Shown: positions 8,730 through 19,010, counted from the stretch's first letter. The stretch is 64,000 nucleotides of DNA from Qipengyuania gaetbuli (GCF_020171365.1 NZ_JAIUZO010000002.1:620001-684000); one strand, 5' to 3'. Program-made: numbers and translations. The notes: generated from the sequence alone by a model not told the origin.

Positions 8730-9518
8730 ATGATCGCAAAGCTACCCAGACTAGCCCTGTGGCTGGCTGTCCTGCTGACCCTGTGGTTCCTCGCAGCGGT
8801 ATTCGGACCCAAGTTCGGGATAATCGACTGGCGCTTTGCCCTCGGCACGATGGTCCGCAGCGCCGGCCCCATCCTTATCGGCATCACCGCACTGGTGGCA
8901 CTGGTCGCCCTCGTCGCGGTCCTGTGGAAGGGCCCGCGCGGCGAATGGTGGAAGGCCGTGATCGCGCTGGCGATCCCCGCTGCGCTGATGGCCGGCCTCA
9001 ATTCGGTCCGTACGACGGCCGAAAGCGTGCCCCCGATCCATGACGTGTCGACCGATGTCGACGACCCGCCGCAATTCTCGCAGCTGACGCTGGAAAAGCG
9101 CGCGCAGGTGCAGGCCAATCCGCTCAACGACTATTCGGTCCCGCTGGGCCAGCTCGATCCCTGGAAGGACGCCGAAGAGCCGGTCGCCTCCAGCACGCAT
9201 GCGCAGCTCATCCGCGATGGCTATCCCGAACTGGCGACCATTCCCTATTCTATCGACCAGAGCGAGGCGATGGTCGTCGTCACGCTCGCGATGGAGGAGA
9301 TCGGCCTGATGGACGTCACCAGCGACGTCGCCGGCGGACGCGTGGAAGGCGTCGCGGAAACCTTCCTGTTCGGCTTCAAGGACGATGTCGTCGCCCGCGT
9401 GCGTGACGGCGAGATCGACCTGCGGTCGGTCAGCCGGGTCGGCCTGTCCGACCTTGGCTACAACGGCGCGCGCCTCAAGAAGCTGTCGGAAGAGATCAGG
9501 GCTCGCCTGGGCGAGTGA
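8730..9518 (+). CDS. DUF1499 membrane protein
   Basis: A 262-residue protein with three predicted transmembrane helices in the first 90 residues, followed by a DUF1499 domain. The typical blocks are KDAEEPVASSTHAQLIRDGY and the C-terminal SRVGLSDLGYNGARLKKL. Function is unknown. A good ribosome site (AAGGAG at 8715-8720) is nine bases before the ATG at 8730, 20 bases after queF, so co-transcription with queF is likely. Its 3' end overlaps the convergent oxidoreductase gene by 23 bases. Confidence 0.82.
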   Translation: MIAKLPRLALWLAVLLTLWFLAAVFGPKFGIIDWRFALGTMVRSAGPILIGITALVALVALVAVLWKGPRGEWWKAVIALAIPAALMAGLNSVRTTAESVPPIHDVSTDVDDPPQFSQLTLEKRAQVQANPLNDYSVPLGQLDPWKDAEEPVASSTHAQLIRDGYPELATIPYSIDQSEAMVVVTLAMEEIGLMDVTSDVAGGRVEGVAETFLFGFKDDVVARVRDGEIDLRSVSRVGLSDLGYNGARLKKLSEEIRARLGE

Positions 9519-10605
9519 ACCGCCGGATCCAGCGGCGGTCGAGCCAGTCCTTGAGCCGCCGCAACCAGCGGGCACGCAAGGCGACTTTGCCATAGCTCAT
9601 GATCGCCTCGCCGCGGCCCGTGTTCAGCAGGTAGAAGTCCATCCCGCGCCCGCGGTAGGTGCCTGACGGTTCGCGTCCCGCAAGCGCAGCGCGCAGGTTC
9701 TTCGCCAGCACAGGTCCGGCATAGACGGCATGGACGCCCGAATGCGGCAGGTCGCGATCCGTACGGCGGGCGATATCGCCGGCAGCAAAGATTTGCGGAT
9801 GACCGCAGACCCGCTGGTGAGTGTCGACCTCGATAAAGCCCTCCTCGTCCACCGGCAGGTCGCTCTGCCGCGGCCAGTCCGGCGCTCCGCTTCCCACGGC
9901 CGCAATGACGAGGTCGATGCGGCCCAGTGGCTCGGCCCCGGCGAAAAGCTTGCCGTCGCGGAATTTCGCCTCCTCGGCGATTGTCCGGATGCCCTGCGAT
10001 GCCAGCTCCTGTGCGACCGACCGGCGAACAGCCGCCGAATGGTCGGGCAGGAGGCCCTTTTCTCCGGTAACCAGAATGACACGCAGTGGATGCGGCAGCG
10101 GCGCATTCGCGGCCCCGAAGGCCAGTTCGACGCCTCCCGCCCCGCCGCCGACCACGGCGATCCGCCGCGGCGGTGCGGGCGAATCGCGCAGGGCCCGCCA
10201 CCGCTCGACGAAGGCGTCGATCGGCCGGATGTCGAGCAGGCGGGGATCGTCGCCGAGCAGCCTCGCGGCCTGTCCCGCTCCGCCCGTCGCGATGGAGCAC
10301 ACGTCGAATTCGAGCACGGTGCCATCGGCAAGGGTCGCCTTCCTGGCCTGCGCGTCGAGCGCGACCAGTTCGGCCTTTCGCCATTCGATGCCGGTTTCCT
10401 CGACCAGCGGCGCCAGCGGGATCATCGCCTCGCTGGCCCGGTATTCCCCCGCCAGCCAGCCGGGCACCATGCCGGAATAATGCATCGCGTCGCGCGGCTC
10501 GACGAGGATCACGCGCCCGCAAGGCGCGCCCTTCTTGCGGATGTCGTCGATGACCCCGAGATGCGCATGTCCTGCGCCCACCAGAAGGAGGGTCCTGCCG
10601 TCCAT
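9496..10605 (-). CDS. FAD-dependent pyridine-nucleotide oxidoreductase, NDH-2-like
   Basis: A 369-residue flavoprotein. An N-terminal FAD-binding Rossmann motif ([14 protein letters not shown]), a second NAD(P)H motif ([15 protein letters not shown]) and the FAD-ribityl motif (IFAAGDIA) are all present. The GAGHAHL start and HYSGMVPGW block match the subgroup related to the oxidoreductase domain found fused to some selenophosphate synthases (SelD). No SelD domain or C-terminal membrane extension is present here. The substrate is unknown; a membrane-associated type II NADH dehydrogenase-like role is possible but not shown. Confidence 0.82.
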   Translation of the reverse strand: MDGRTLLLVGAGHAHLGVIDDIRKKGAPCGRVILVEPRDAMHYSGMVPGWLAGEYRASEAMIPLAPLVEETGIEWRKAELVALDAQARKATLADGTVLEFDVCSIATGGAGQAARLLGDDPRLLDIRPIDAFVERWRALRDSPAPPRRIAVVGGGAGGVELAFGAANAPLPHPLRVILVTGEKGLLPDHSAAVRRSVAQELASQGIRTIAEEAKFRDGKLFAGAEPLGRIDLVIAAVGSGAPDWPRQSDLPVDEEGFIEVDTHQRVCGHPQIFAAGDIARRTDRDLPHSGVHAVYAGPVLAKNLRAALAGREPSGTYRGRGMDFYLLNTGRGEAIMSYGKVALRARWLRRLKDWLDRRWIRRFTRPGEP

Positions 10606-10643
10606 CGGGCGGGTCTAGCGGGGATTTACCAGGCGGGGAACCT

Positions 10644-10719
<76 letters not shown>

Positions 10720-10776
10720 TTCCAGGCAAGGCGCACGCAATTAGCGAAAAGAAAAGCGCCCGGAAAGGGCAAAGTC

Positions 10777-11679
10777 CTAACTGCGGATCTTCCAGCCGGA
10801 CTTGAGCACGCGGTACACGAAATAGGCCAGAACGAGGTTGAACAGGCCGAGGCCGAGCGCGCTGGAAATGACCGCCTCGTTGGTGTCGCCAATGTCGCTT
10901 TCGCCGAGGAAGCCGAAGCGGAAACCGCTGATGACATAGAAGAACGGGTTCACCCGGCTGACCGCCTGGAAAGCCGGCGCAAGGTTGTCGATGACGTAGA
11001 AGGTGCCCGACAGCAGGCTGAGCGGCGCGATGACAAAGTTGGTGACCGCGGCGTTGTGGTCGAACTTCTCAGCCCAGATCGATGCCAGCAGGCCGAGGAT
11101 GGCGAGCATGGCCGCCCCCATCAGCCCGAACCAGGCGACTGCCCAGGGATGGGCGAGCGACAGGTCGACGCCCGGATAGAAGGCCATCGCCAGAGCAACA
11201 GCGCCGCCCACCATGATCGCGCGCGTGATCGCGGCGGCGACGATGCCGCCCATAAGTTCGCCCACCGACAGGGGCGGCATGAGGAGGTCGATGATGGTCC
11301 CCTGGATCTTGCCGGACAGCAGCGAGAAGCTGGAATTGGCAAAGGCATTCTGCATCATGCCCATGACAATCAGGCCCGGCGCGACGAAGGTGGCGAAGTT
11401 CACGCCGAGGATTTCGCGGTCCGTCCTGCCCAGTGCCACGGTGAAGATGACAAGGAACAGCAGGGTGGTAACCGCAGGTGCCCAGATCGTCTGCGTCTGG
11501 ACCTTGAGAAAACGGCGAACCTCCTTAATATAGAGGCTCCATAGACCCACGCGGTTGATCCCGGTGATGACCGGCTGACCGCGTTCGGGGAAACGACCCT
11601 TCCTCCCGGCATTCTCTTCGGTGAAAGAGGCATCGCCTTGTGGCATGTCCGGGGACACGGGTTGGACTTGATCGGCCAT
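10777..11679 (-). CDS. ABC-2 type transporter permease
   Basis: A 300-residue inner-membrane permease of the ABC-2 family (NodJ/YadH-like). It has a polar 45-residue N-terminus and six predicted transmembrane segments. The hallmark [36 protein letters not shown] and [22 protein letters not shown] blocks are present. Such permeases export polysaccharides, lipids or drugs with a separate ATPase; no ATPase gene is adjacent, so the partner lies elsewhere. It is divergent from gcrA with 72 bases between the starts. Confidence 0.88.
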   Translation of the reverse strand: MADQVQPVSPDMPQGDASFTEENAGRKGRFPERGQPVITGINRVGLWSLYIKEVRRFLKVQTQTIWAPAVTTLLFLVIFTVALGRTDREILGVNFATFVAPGLIVMGMMQNAFANSSFSLLSGKIQGTIIDLLMPPLSVGELMGGIVAAAITRAIMVGGAVALAMAFYPGVDLSLAHPWAVAWFGLMGAAMLAILGLLASIWAEKFDHNAAVTNFVIAPLSLLSGTFYVIDNLAPAFQAVSRVNPFFYVISGFRFGFLGESDIGDTNEAVISSALGLGLFNLVLAYFVYRVLKSGWKIRS

Positions 11680-11751
11680 GGGCGTGCGCCTAGGGCCAAG
11701 CTACCCGGCTGGCAAGCCGTGCCGGGCGCAGTGAAGGAATACGGAACGAGT

Positions 11752-12435
11752 ATGAGCTGGACCGACGAACGGATCGCGACGCTGAAGAAGATGTGGGAAA
11801 GCGGGTCGACCGCCAGCCAGATCGCCGACGAACTTGGCGGCGTCAGCCGTAACGCCGTCATCGGCAAGGCACATCGCCTCGGCCTGAAATCGCGCCCTTC
11901 CCCGGTCAAGGCCGGCGAGAAGAAGAAGGCTGCCAAGCCTGCCGCCGCCGCACCCAAGGCCGCGCCCAAGAAGGCCGCGCCGCGTCCGGTTGCAAAGCCA
12001 GCCAAGCCTGCCGCCGCGCCGGTTGCAAAGCCTGCCGCCCCGGCGACGAAGGCCGATGCCGTGCCCTCGCAGCCGCTGCCCAACAAGACGCCCGACCTGC
12101 CCAAGATCGTGTCGGTCGGCCCCGGCGGCTTCCTGCGCCAGGGTCCGGGCGACCAGCAGCCGCCGATCCCGCCGGCCCCGCCGCGCCGCCTCGTGCCGGC
12201 CAAGCCCGATCCCTCGATCGCCGACAAGACCAGCCTGCTCGACCTGTCGGACAAGGTCTGCCGCTGGCCGATGGGCCACCCGGGCGAACCGGATTTTCAC
12301 TTCTGCGGCGAAGCCGTGAACCCCGGCTTCCCCTATTGTGTCCAGCATTGCGGCCGGGCCTACCAGGCACAGCTGCCGCGTGGCGCACGCCGGCCCCCTC
12401 CGCCGCTGCCGTTCGGCGGTCCGCGCGTTCGCTAA
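11752..12435 (+). CDS. gcrA: GcrA cell-cycle regulator
   Basis: A 227-residue DNA-binding regulator that in alphaproteobacteria works with sigma-70 and senses adenine methylation of GANTC sites. The N-terminal helix-turn-helix is MSWTDERIATLKKMW...SRNAVIGKAHRLGL (residues 1-46). A long Lys/Ala/Pro-rich linker (about residues 55-110) leads to a C-terminal cysteine-containing domain with KVCRWPMGHP and FPYCVQHCGRAYQ, used in the family to contact RNA polymerase. The ATG at 11752 follows GAAGGAA; the upstream open frame is not coding by family alignment. Confidence 0.93.
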   Translation: MSWTDERIATLKKMWESGSTASQIADELGGVSRNAVIGKAHRLGLKSRPSPVKAGEKKKAAKPAAAAPKAAPKKAAPRPVAKPAKPAAAPVAKPAAPATKADAVPSQPLPNKTPDLPKIVSVGPGGFLRQGPGDQQPPIPPAPPRRLVPAKPDPSIADKTSLLDLSDKVCRWPMGHPGEPDFHFCGEAVNPGFPYCVQHCGRAYQAQLPRGARRPPPPLPFGGPRVR

Positions 12436-12482
12436 GCCGGGTTTTTTCCAAACCTAAACGGGTGGTTTCTTCGAAAAACGGG

Positions 12483-12509
12483 AGATTTCCGCCATTTCGG
12501 AGGAAATCT
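12483..12509. repeat. inverted repeat downstream of gcrA
   Basis: AGATTTCC at 12483-12490 and GGAAATCT at 12502-12509 form an 8-base stem with an 11-base loop. It lies in the 179-base gap between gcrA and the diguanylate cyclase. Only two T residues follow it, so it is at best a weak terminator, and it could equally be an operator for the downstream gene. The rest of the gap shows nothing I can name. Confidence 0.35.
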
Positions 12510-12614
12510 TTCATCCTTGGCAACCATATCGGTTGACCAGCTTGTCACGGTTGCCTGTCAAAAACGATGACGGAGCGATGCCCAGTTGCGGGTTATCGAT
12601 ACGGGACCTGAGCG

Positions 12615-13799
12615 ATGGAATGGGCGAGCGCCGCATTCGGTGCATTCTTGGGGATAGCGGGTGTCGTCGGGGCTGGTGCCCTGGCGCTCTACCCGCTCGT
12701 CCGGCGCAGCTACCTCGTGTGGGGCGCGCTGCGCATGGCCTTCTTCGCGGCCATGGCACTGGCGCTCCTGCTTACCAGCGCACCCCTGCTTCCCAATTCC
12801 GGCCTAGACGGACTGCGGCTGAGTGAAATCGCGCTGTCGCTGGGCGTCGCGTGCACCGGCCCGTTCCTGGCAACATACATCGAAAAGCACATCACCCTCG
12901 GCCAACATCGCCGCCACCTGTGGTACATCCTGCCGCTGGGCCTGTTCGCAGCCATCGCCACGCCGCTGGGCGAGCGCCTGCCGATCTTCCACCAACTCCA
13001 CGATTTCGCGCTGCTGCTGGCTACCTTCCTGCTCGCCTCCGGCCTCTGGGCGGCGGTGCGCCGCGGCAGCCGCGTGGCGCAGATCCAGGCGGTCGGCTGG
13101 GCCCCGCTCATCATGCTCGGCATCGGCGCCTTCAGCTACGAGTTCTTCGCACGCGAAGACCTGCCCTACTGGCAGGTGGCCGTGCTCGCGGGCCTGACGC
13201 TCGACCTGCTCGTCACCTTTGCCGGTATTATCCGCAATTTCGGCCAGATCATGCTCGAACGCGACCGCGCCGTCGCCAATATCGAGGCGGCCGAGCAGAT
13301 GATGCATATCGACCCGCTGACCAATATCGCCAACCGCCGCGGTCTGGAGCATCACTTCGTCCATGCCCCCGGCAAGCGCCCGGTCGGCCTGGCGCTGATC
13401 GACTGTGACCACTTCAAGCAGATCAACGACAATTTCGGCCACGACATGGGCGACCGCGTCCTTGCGGCCGTGGCGCAGGCGCTGAAAGGGCACGACTTGT
13501 TCGAGGCCCGTCTCGGGGGCGAGGAATTCGTCGTCCTGATCTACAGCGACGATTGGCAGAACCTGGCCGAAACCGCACGCCGCCGGATTACCCATGCCGT
13601 GCGCATGGCCGTGCCCGAAATGCCCAATGCCGTCACCGCGAGCGCGGGCCTTACCGCCATTGCCGCCAGCGACACGCTGGGCAGCGCGCTGAAGCGGGCC
13701 GACCGCGCGCTCTATGCAGCCAAGGAAGGCGGCCGCAACCGCAGCCTCGCGCTGACCGAGTTCCGCCCCGACAAGGCGCCGCTATTCGAGGTCGCCTGA
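12615..13799 (+). CDS. membrane-bound diguanylate cyclase (GGDEF)
   Basis: A 394-residue signalling enzyme making cyclic di-GMP from GTP. The first 220 residues hold about seven hydrophobic segments forming a membrane sensor region with no named domain. The GGDEF domain starts at HIDPLTNIANRRGL (about residue 233), with the metal and substrate blocks IDCDHFKQINDNFGHDMGD and the active-site variant GGEEF near residue 303, which is catalytically permissible. Phosphodiesterase (EAL) sequence is absent. I see no RxxD product-inhibition site immediately before GGEEF. The 3' end overlaps a convergent gene by 18 bases. Confidence 0.9.
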   Translation: MEWASAAFGAFLGIAGVVGAGALALYPLVRRSYLVWGALRMAFFAAMALALLLTSAPLLPNSGLDGLRLSEIALSLGVACTGPFLATYIEKHITLGQHRRHLWYILPLGLFAAIATPLGERLPIFHQLHDFALLLATFLLASGLWAAVRRGSRVAQIQAVGWAPLIMLGIGAFSYEFFAREDLPYWQVAVLAGLTLDLLVTFAGIIRNFGQIMLERDRAVANIEAAEQMMHIDPLTNIANRRGLEHHFVHAPGKRPVGLALIDCDHFKQINDNFGHDMGDRVLAAVAQALKGHDLFEARLGGEEFVVLIYSDDWQNLAETARRRITHAVRMAVPEMPNAVTASAGLTAIAASDTLGSALKRADRALYAAKEGGRNRSLALTEFRPDKAPLFEVA

Positions 13800-14486
13800 C
13801 GCCGAACTGCGCTTGCGGGCGAACCATATGGTGTGGCGCGGCCCCTTGTTGTTGGGCCGGGCGCGCACGATCCGCTCCTCGACGGTGAAGCCTGCTTCCT
13901 TCAGCCGGCGAGTGAACTTGTGGTCCGGCGCCGCCGACCACACCGCCAGTATCCCGCCCGGGCGCAGCGCATCGCGCGCCTTGCCGAGACCGGTGGAGGA
14001 ATAGAGCCGTTGGTTGCCGTCGCGCACGATGCCGTCCGGGCCGTTGTCGACGTCGAGCAGGATCGCGTCCCACTTGTCGCAGGTGCCGTCATTGGCATCG
14101 TCGATCAGCGCCGCCACGTCGCAGAGCACCACCTGTCCGCGCGGGTCGGCCAGCGTATCGCCGGTCAGTTCGGCAAGCGGCCCTTCGGCCCATTCGAGGA
14201 TTTCGGGGACCACTTCGGCGACCACCACTTCTGCTCCCTCTCCTGCCGCCGCCAGCGCGGCGCGGAAGGTGAAGCCCATGCCGTATCCGCCGATCAGCAC
14301 GCGCGGCCTGTCCCTGCCGAGCTCCGCCAGCGTCAGCTCTGCCAGCTGTTCCTCGCTGAACTGCATGCGCGTGCCCATCAGCTCGTCACGCCCCAGCATG
14401 ATGATGAAATCGCGCCCGTGGCTGACCAGCGTCAGCGTATCTCCGCCGGGTATCTGGGCGGTGGCAATGGTTTCGCGGGGGAGCAT
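13782..14486 (-). CDS. spermidine-synthase-like SAM-fold protein
   Basis: A 234-residue protein of the spermine/spermidine synthase (SpeE-like) methyltransferase fold. It contains the glycine-rich nucleotide loop VLIGGYGMGFTFRAAL, the acidic VVVAEVVPEILEWA strand and the LLDVDNGPD motif. Polyamine synthesis is uncertain: these stand-alone short homologues often lack the aminopropyl-acceptor pocket, and the usual N-terminal beta domain is much reduced. No speD is near. The actual substrate cannot be told from sequence. Confidence 0.75.
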   Translation of the reverse strand: MLPRETIATAQIPGGDTLTLVSHGRDFIIMLGRDELMGTRMQFSEEQLAELTLAELGRDRPRVLIGGYGMGFTFRAALAAAGEGAEVVVAEVVPEILEWAEGPLAELTGDTLADPRGQVVLCDVAALIDDANDGTCDKWDAILLDVDNGPDGIVRDGNQRLYSSTGLGKARDALRPGGILAVWSAAPDHKFTRRLKEAGFTVEERIVRARPNNKGPRHTIWFARKRSSASGDLE

Positions 14487-14600
14487 GGGCTGGCTTTCTC
14501 GGCAGGCTTGATGGGATGGCCATGCAGTAGCGCCCCGGGCCGGGGTGCGCCACGCCTTAGTCTGGACTGCAACCCGCGCAAGCTAGCCGGGTCGGGCATG

Positions 14601-14632
14601 AAAAAAGGGGCCGCCGGAAAGCCGGCAGCCCC
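14601..14632 (-). terminator. intrinsic terminator of the translation operon, after pnp
   Basis: GC-rich hairpin with arms at 14607-14617 and 14622-14632 (one mismatch, AAAG loop). On the minus strand it is followed by six T residues (A-run at 14601-14606). It stands 24 bases past the pnp stop, ending the leftward operon. The remaining 114 bases up to the spermidine-synthase-like gene show no other feature. Confidence 0.85.
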
Positions 14633-14655
14633 CTCTTGTCTGGTTCCGTGAAGGA

Positions 14656-16953
14656 TTAGTCCTTCAGGAAGTCCGGCACGTGGGCTTCGCCGCCCCCGTT
14701 GTCGCCGCCACGGTCGCCGCGATCGCGACGCGGGCCACGGTCACGGTCGCCGCCACGGCCACCACGACCGCCACGGCGGTCGCCGCCACGGTCGCCGCGC
14801 GGGCCACGGTCACCACGGTCACCGCGCGGTTCGCGCGGCGGACGGGTGTCCTCCAGCTCTTCGCCGGTTTCCTGGTCGACGACGCGCATCGACAGGCGAA
14901 CCTTGCCGCGGTTGTCGATCTCGAGGACCTTGACCTTAACTTCCTGGCCTTCCGACACGACGTCGGTCGGCTTCTCGACGCGCTCGTTCTTCATTTCGCT
15001 GACGTGGACGAGACCGTCCTTGCCGCCCATGAAGTTCACGAACGCACCGAAGTCGACGATGTTGACGACCTTGCCGTTGTAGATCTTGCCGACTTCGGCT
15101 TCCTCAACGATGCCTTCGATCCACGCGCGTGCAGCGGCGATTTCATCGGCATTCGACGAGCTGATCTTGATCACGCCTTCGTCGTCGATGTCGACCTTGG
15201 CGCCGGTTTCGGCGACGATCTCGCGGATCACCTTGCCGCCCGTGCCGATGACGTCGCGGATCTTCGACTTGTCGATCTGCATGGTCTCGATACGCGGAGC
15301 GTGGGCCGAAAGTTCGGTACGGGCCGAACCCAGAGCCTTCTGCATCTCGCCGAGGATGTGCTGGCGACCGGCCTTGGCCTGTTCCAGCGCCTTGGCCATG
15401 ATTTCCTGCGTGATCCCGGCCACCTTGATGTCCATCTGCATGGTGGTGATGCCGTTCTCGGTGCCAGCGACCTTGAAGTCCATGTCGCCGAGGTGATCTT
15501 CATCACCCAGGATGTCCGACAGGACGGCGAACTCGTCGCCTTCGAGGATGAGGCCCATCGCGATGCCCGAAACCGGGCGTTCGATCGGCACGCCGGCGTC
15601 CATCATGGACAGGCAGCCGCCGCAGACCGTCGCCATCGAGGACGAGCCATTCGACTCGGTGATGTCCGACAGGATACGGATGGTGTAGGGGAAATCGTCA
15701 TGCGAGGGCAGGACGGGGTGCAGCGCACGCCACGCCAGCTTGCCATGGCCGATCTCGCGACGGCCCGGCGCGCCGAAGCGGCCCACTTCACCGACCGAGT
15801 ACGGCGGGAAGTTATAGTGCAGCATGAAGTTCGAGTAGGAGAGACCCTCCAGCCCGTCGATCATCTGCTCGCTGTCCTTGGTGCCCAGCGTGGTGGTGCA
15901 GATCGCCTGCGTTTCACCGCGGGTGAACAGGGCCGAACCGTGCGCGCGCGGCAGGAAGCCGACCATCGCCTCGATCGGGCGGACCTGGTCCAGCTTGCGA
16001 CCGTCGATACGCTGGCCGTCCTTGAGGATGGCGGTGCGCACGATGTCTGCTTCCAGCTTCTTGACGAGCTTGGTGGCGACCATGGCGGTCTGGCCGTCGG
16101 CTTCGGCGTAATGCGCCTTGGCCTTGGCACGCGCTTCGTTGAGCGCGTTGGCACGGGCCGACTTGTCGGTCAGCTTGTAGGCAGCGGCGATATCGTCGCC
16201 GATCAGGCCCATGAGTTCCGACTTCATCGCCGACTTGTCGTCCGACTGGTCGATTTCCCACGGGTCCTTGGCAGCCTGCTCGGCCAGGTCGATGATTGCA
16301 CCGATGACCTTGCGGCTCTCGTCATGCGCGAACATCACGGCGCCGAGCATTTCCTCTTCGGTCAGCTCCTTGGCTTCGGATTCGACCATCATCACGGCGT
16401 CCTGAGTCGCAGCGACGACGAGGTCGAGGCGGCCGTCTTCCAGCGCCTTGTCCTGCTTCGGGTTGAGGACGTATTCGCCATCGATGAAGCCGACGCGGCA
16501 GGCGCCGATCGGGCCCATGAAGGGCACACCCGAGATGGTCAGCGCAGCCGAAGCGGCGACCATGGCGACGATGTCGGCCTCGGTCTCGCCATCGAACGAC
16601 AGGACCTGGCAAATGACGTTGATTTCGTTGTAGAAACCTTCGGGGAACAGCGGGCGGATCGGACGGTCGATCAGGCGGCTGGTCAGCGTTTCCTTTTCGG
16701 TCGCGCCGCGCTCACGCTTGAAGAAACCACCCGGGATACGGCCTGCTGCCGAGAATTTTTCCTGGTAGTGGACGGTGAGCGGGAAGAAGTCCTGGCCTTC
16801 CTTGACGCTCTTGGCGGCGGTCACGGCGCACAGCACCACGGTTTCGCCATAAGTGGCCAGAACGGCACCGTCAGCCTGACGGGCGATACGGCCGGTTTCC
16901 AGAGTGAGGGTCTTTCCGCCCCACTCCACCGATACGGTTTTCGTGTCGAACAT
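14656..16953 (-). CDS. pnp: polynucleotide phosphorylase
   Basis: A 765-residue 3'-to-5' exoribonuclease and component of RNA decay. Two RNase PH domains flank an alpha-helical domain ([20 protein letters not shown] in the first, [15 protein letters not shown] in the second). A KH domain ([16 protein letters not shown]) and an S1 domain ([20 protein letters not shown]) follow. Unusually, about 50 residues after S1 are an Arg/Gly/Asp-rich tail of RGD and RGG repeats before a conserved acidic end. ATG at 16953 has AGAAGGA upstream. pnp follows rpsO, the classical bacterial order, and may be regulated by processing of the leader hairpin. Confidence 0.96.
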   Translation of the reverse strand: MFDTKTVSVEWGGKTLTLETGRIARQADGAVLATYGETVVLCAVTAAKSVKEGQDFFPLTVHYQEKFSAAGRIPGGFFKRERGATEKETLTSRLIDRPIRPLFPEGFYNEINVICQVLSFDGETEADIVAMVAASAALTISGVPFMGPIGACRVGFIDGEYVLNPKQDKALEDGRLDLVVAATQDAVMMVESEAKELTEEEMLGAVMFAHDESRKVIGAIIDLAEQAAKDPWEIDQSDDKSAMKSELMGLIGDDIAAAYKLTDKSARANALNEARAKAKAHYAEADGQTAMVATKLVKKLEADIVRTAILKDGQRIDGRKLDQVRPIEAMVGFLPRAHGSALFTRGETQAICTTTLGTKDSEQMIDGLEGLSYSNFMLHYNFPPYSVGEVGRFGAPGRREIGHGKLAWRALHPVLPSHDDFPYTIRILSDITESNGSSSMATVCGGCLSMMDAGVPIERPVSGIAMGLILEGDEFAVLSDILGDEDHLGDMDFKVAGTENGITTMQMDIKVAGITQEIMAKALEQAKAGRQHILGEMQKALGSARTELSAHAPRIETMQIDKSKIRDVIGTGGKVIREIVAETGAKVDIDDEGVIKISSSNADEIAAARAWIEGIVEEAEVGKIYNGKVVNIVDFGAFVNFMGGKDGLVHVSEMKNERVEKPTDVVSEGQEVKVKVLEIDNRGKVRLSMRVVDQETGEELEDTRPPREPRGDRGDRGPRGDRGGDRRGGRGGRGGDRDRGPRRDRGDRGGDNGGGEAHVPDFLKD

Positions 16954-17092
16954 TGATATTCCTTCTGAACCCGCGGGGCCACATTGCGCTCGCGGGGCCT
17001 ACTGTGCCGGGTATTCCGTCCCGGTCCGGTGCGGGGCTGTCTGCGCCCCATTGTCCGCTCCCAGCCGGATTGCTCGGGAGCCGGATAAACGA

Positions 17093-17115
17093 AGGGCGGC
17101 CCGATGAGCCGCCCT
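17093..17115 (-). terminator. hairpin between rpsO and pnp (terminator or processing site)
   Basis: A perfect 8-base stem, AGGGCGGC at 17093-17100 and GCCGCCCT at 17108-17115 with a 7-base loop, lies 10 bases after the rpsO stop on the minus strand and is followed by TCGTTT. It could terminate part of the transcripts or be an RNase III-type processing site as known for rpsO-pnp in enterics. Further along the 172-base spacer, CGCGGGGCC occurs twice (16972-16980 and 16991-16999) in the pnp leader. Confidence 0.55.
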
Positions 17116-17125
17116 CCGGAAACTC

Positions 17126-17395
17126 TTACTTGCGAAGACCCAGCTTCGCGATCAGCGCATTGTACCGCTCGACGTCTTTCTTCTTGAGATAGGCGAGCAG
17201 GTTGCGGCGCTTGTTGACCATCATGAGCAGGCCACGACGCGAATGGTTGTCCTTGTGGTGGTCCTTGAAGTGATCGGTCAGGTTGCGGATACGCTCGGTG
17301 AGGATCGCGACCTGTACTTCGGGGCTGCCCGTGTCGTTCGAACCCTGGGCGTTGTCCTTGATGATCTCTTGCTTCTTTTCGGCGGTAACCGACAT
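17126..17395 (-). CDS. rpsO: 30S ribosomal protein S15
   Basis: 89 residues, the normal length for S15, which binds 16S rRNA and helps assemble the platform of the small subunit. The signature blocks [21 protein letters not shown] and [19 protein letters not shown] are intact. It starts 5 bases after truB stops and precedes pnp. Confidence 0.97.
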   Translation of the reverse strand: MSVTAEKKQEIIKDNAQGSNDTGSPEVQVAILTERIRNLTDHFKDHHKDNHSRRGLLMMVNKRRNLLAYLKKKDVERYNALIAKLGLRK

Positions 17396-17400
17396 TTCAT

Positions 17401-18321
17401 TTACTCCGCGACATCCGGCAGGTTGAAACCCCGCACGACCTTGGCCGAGCCACCGGTGAGTTCCATCAGCGCTACGGGAGTATCCTCCAGCTTCGCGAGA
17501 TAGAGCCCGTCGGTATGGGGCAGTTCCGACAATACCCGGCCCTGGCGGACCGCCTGCGCGCTGTCGGGATCGAGGGATAGAGCCGGGATGTCGTCCAGCC
17601 CCGCCTCTAGCGGCAGGAGTAGGTGTTCAAGAGGCGCGCCCTTAGCGATTTCCTCCAGCTTGTCCAGCGAAATCGCCTGCTCCTCGAGGAAAGGACCCGC
17701 CTTGACGCGACGTAAATAGGTGACGTGTCCGCAGCTTCCAAGCGCCTGTGCGATATCCCGTGCAAGGGAGCGGATGTAGGTGCCCTTGGACACGTGCGCG
17801 CGCAGTGTGACCTGGCCTTCGCCGGCTTGGACGAGATCGAGCGAGTAAATGGTCACAGCGCGCAGTTTCATCTCCACCTGCTCGCCTGCGCGGGCGCGGT
17901 CGTAGGCGCGCTTGCCGTCGACCTTGATCGCCGAATAGGCGGGCGGTGCCTGCTCAATCGGGCCGGTGAAGTGCGGGAGGATGGCGGAAACCTTGGCGGC
18001 GGAAGGGATGACCTCGCTCCGCTCGACCACCTCGCCTTCGGTATCCAGCGTGTCGGTTTCCTCGCCGAAGCGGATCGTGAAATCGTAGATCTTGCTCGCA
18101 TCGAGCATCCGGCCGGCCAGCTTGGTCGCCTCGCCCAGAGCAATGGGCAGCACGCCTTCGGCCAGCGGGTCGAGCGTGCCGCCATGGCCGACCTTGGTCT
18201 TTGCATGGCCACCCTGGCGCAGCACGCGCTTGACCATGCCGACCGCCTGGGTCGAGCCGAGGCCGCGCGGCTTGTCTAGGACGAGCCAACCGTGCGGTGC
18301 AGGCTTCGTGCGTTCCGTCAT
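17401..18321 (-). CDS. truB: tRNA pseudouridine-55 synthase
   Basis: A 306-residue enzyme that isomerises U55 in the tRNA T-loop. The catalytic aspartate is in [17 protein letters not shown], with KPRGLGST upstream, [18 protein letters not shown] in the middle and a C-terminal PUA-like region. The ATG at 18321 shares its first base with the M50 gene's TGA (TGATG), so the two are translationally coupled; the open frame upstream of it is not coding. Confidence 0.95.
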   Translation of the reverse strand: MTERTKPAPHGWLVLDKPRGLGSTQAVGMVKRVLRQGGHAKTKVGHGGTLDPLAEGVLPIALGEATKLAGRMLDASKIYDFTIRFGEETDTLDTEGEVVERSEVIPSAAKVSAILPHFTGPIEQAPPAYSAIKVDGKRAYDRARAGEQVEMKLRAVTIYSLDLVQAGEGQVTLRAHVSKGTYIRSLARDIAQALGSCGHVTYLRRVKAGPFLEEQAISLDKLEEIAKGAPLEHLLLPLEAGLDDIPALSLDPDSAQAVRQGRVLSELPHTDGLYLAKLEDTPVALMELTGGSAKVVRGFNLPDVAE

Positions 18322-19010
18322 CAGGCGAGGAAGCGGGCGATGGAATCGGCGACCGAGAAGAACAGTCCGCTCATCCATTCGACCGGCGGCCAGACGGTGT
18401 TCTCGATCCAGCGCGCGTCGGGAAAAGCCCAGCTGGCCGCGATGATCACGACGAGCAGCAGCATGCCCAAGGCCTGCAATTGCTGCCAGTGCCTCGCCCA
18501 GCGCCGCGGCAGCAGGCCGCCCAGGATGTGCGACCCGTCGAAGGGCGGGATCGGCAGCAGGTTGAAGAATGCGAGGAAGGCATTGATCAGGATGAACGCA
18601 CCGAAGGCGGTCATCGCGAATTCGGGCAACTGCGTGCCCCAGTTCGTCGCCAGGCCCGAGGCGATGCCGACCAGCACCGCGCCGACGAAGGCGAGCAGAA
18701 TATTGGTCCCCGGCCCTGCAGCCGCGACCGCCATCATGCCGTAGCGTGGGTTATTGAGCCGGTTCGCATTGACAGGCACGGGCTTTGCCCAGCCGAACAC
18801 CGGCCCGCCGAACAGCGCCAGCGCGCCCGGCACCAGCAGCGTGCCGACGGGGTCGACATGCTTGATCGGGTTGAGCGTAAGGCGCCCCATGTCCCGGGCA
18901 GTGGTATCGCCGAGTGCCAGCGCGGCCCACCCGTGCGCGACCTCGTTGAACACGATGGCGATAACGAGGCACGGGATCAGGATCGCCGCGAGGATCAGAG
19001 TATCTGTCAT
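18321..19010 (-). CDS. site-2-protease-like M50 membrane protein, first zinc histidine replaced
   Basis: A 229-residue polytopic membrane protein of the M50 (S2P/YwhC) family, with about five to six hydrophobic segments. Family members cleave substrates inside the membrane using an HExxH zinc site and a distal NxxPxxxxDG aspartate. Here the second motif is intact (NLLPIPPFDGSHIL), but the first reads NEVAH: residue 22 is Asn encoded by AAC, one base from CAC (His). The glutamate and second histidine remain. This may be a non-proteolytic homologue or a real substitution; a sequencing error cannot be excluded. It sits between tdk and truB in the translation operon. Confidence 0.83.
   Translation of the reverse strand: MTDTLILAAILIPCLVIAIVFNEVAHGWAALALGDTTARDMGRLTLNPIKHVDPVGTLLVPGALALFGGPVFGWAKPVPVNANRLNNPRYGMMAVAAAGPGTNILLAFVGAVLVGIASGLATNWGTQLPEFAMTAFGAFILINAFLAFFNLLPIPPFDGSHILGGLLPRRWARHWQQLQALGMLLLVVIIAASWAFPDARWIENTVWPPVEWMSGLFFSVADSIARFLA

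Noticed and set aside
14700..14850. Regular short repeats at the end of pnp considered as a CRISPR or VNTR array
   Set aside because: They encode in-frame RGD/RGG repeats with no unique spacers; a protein tail explains them.
14680..16956. 758-residue + strand open frame opposite pnp
   Set aside because: Shadow of PNPase on the other strand with no domain of its own.
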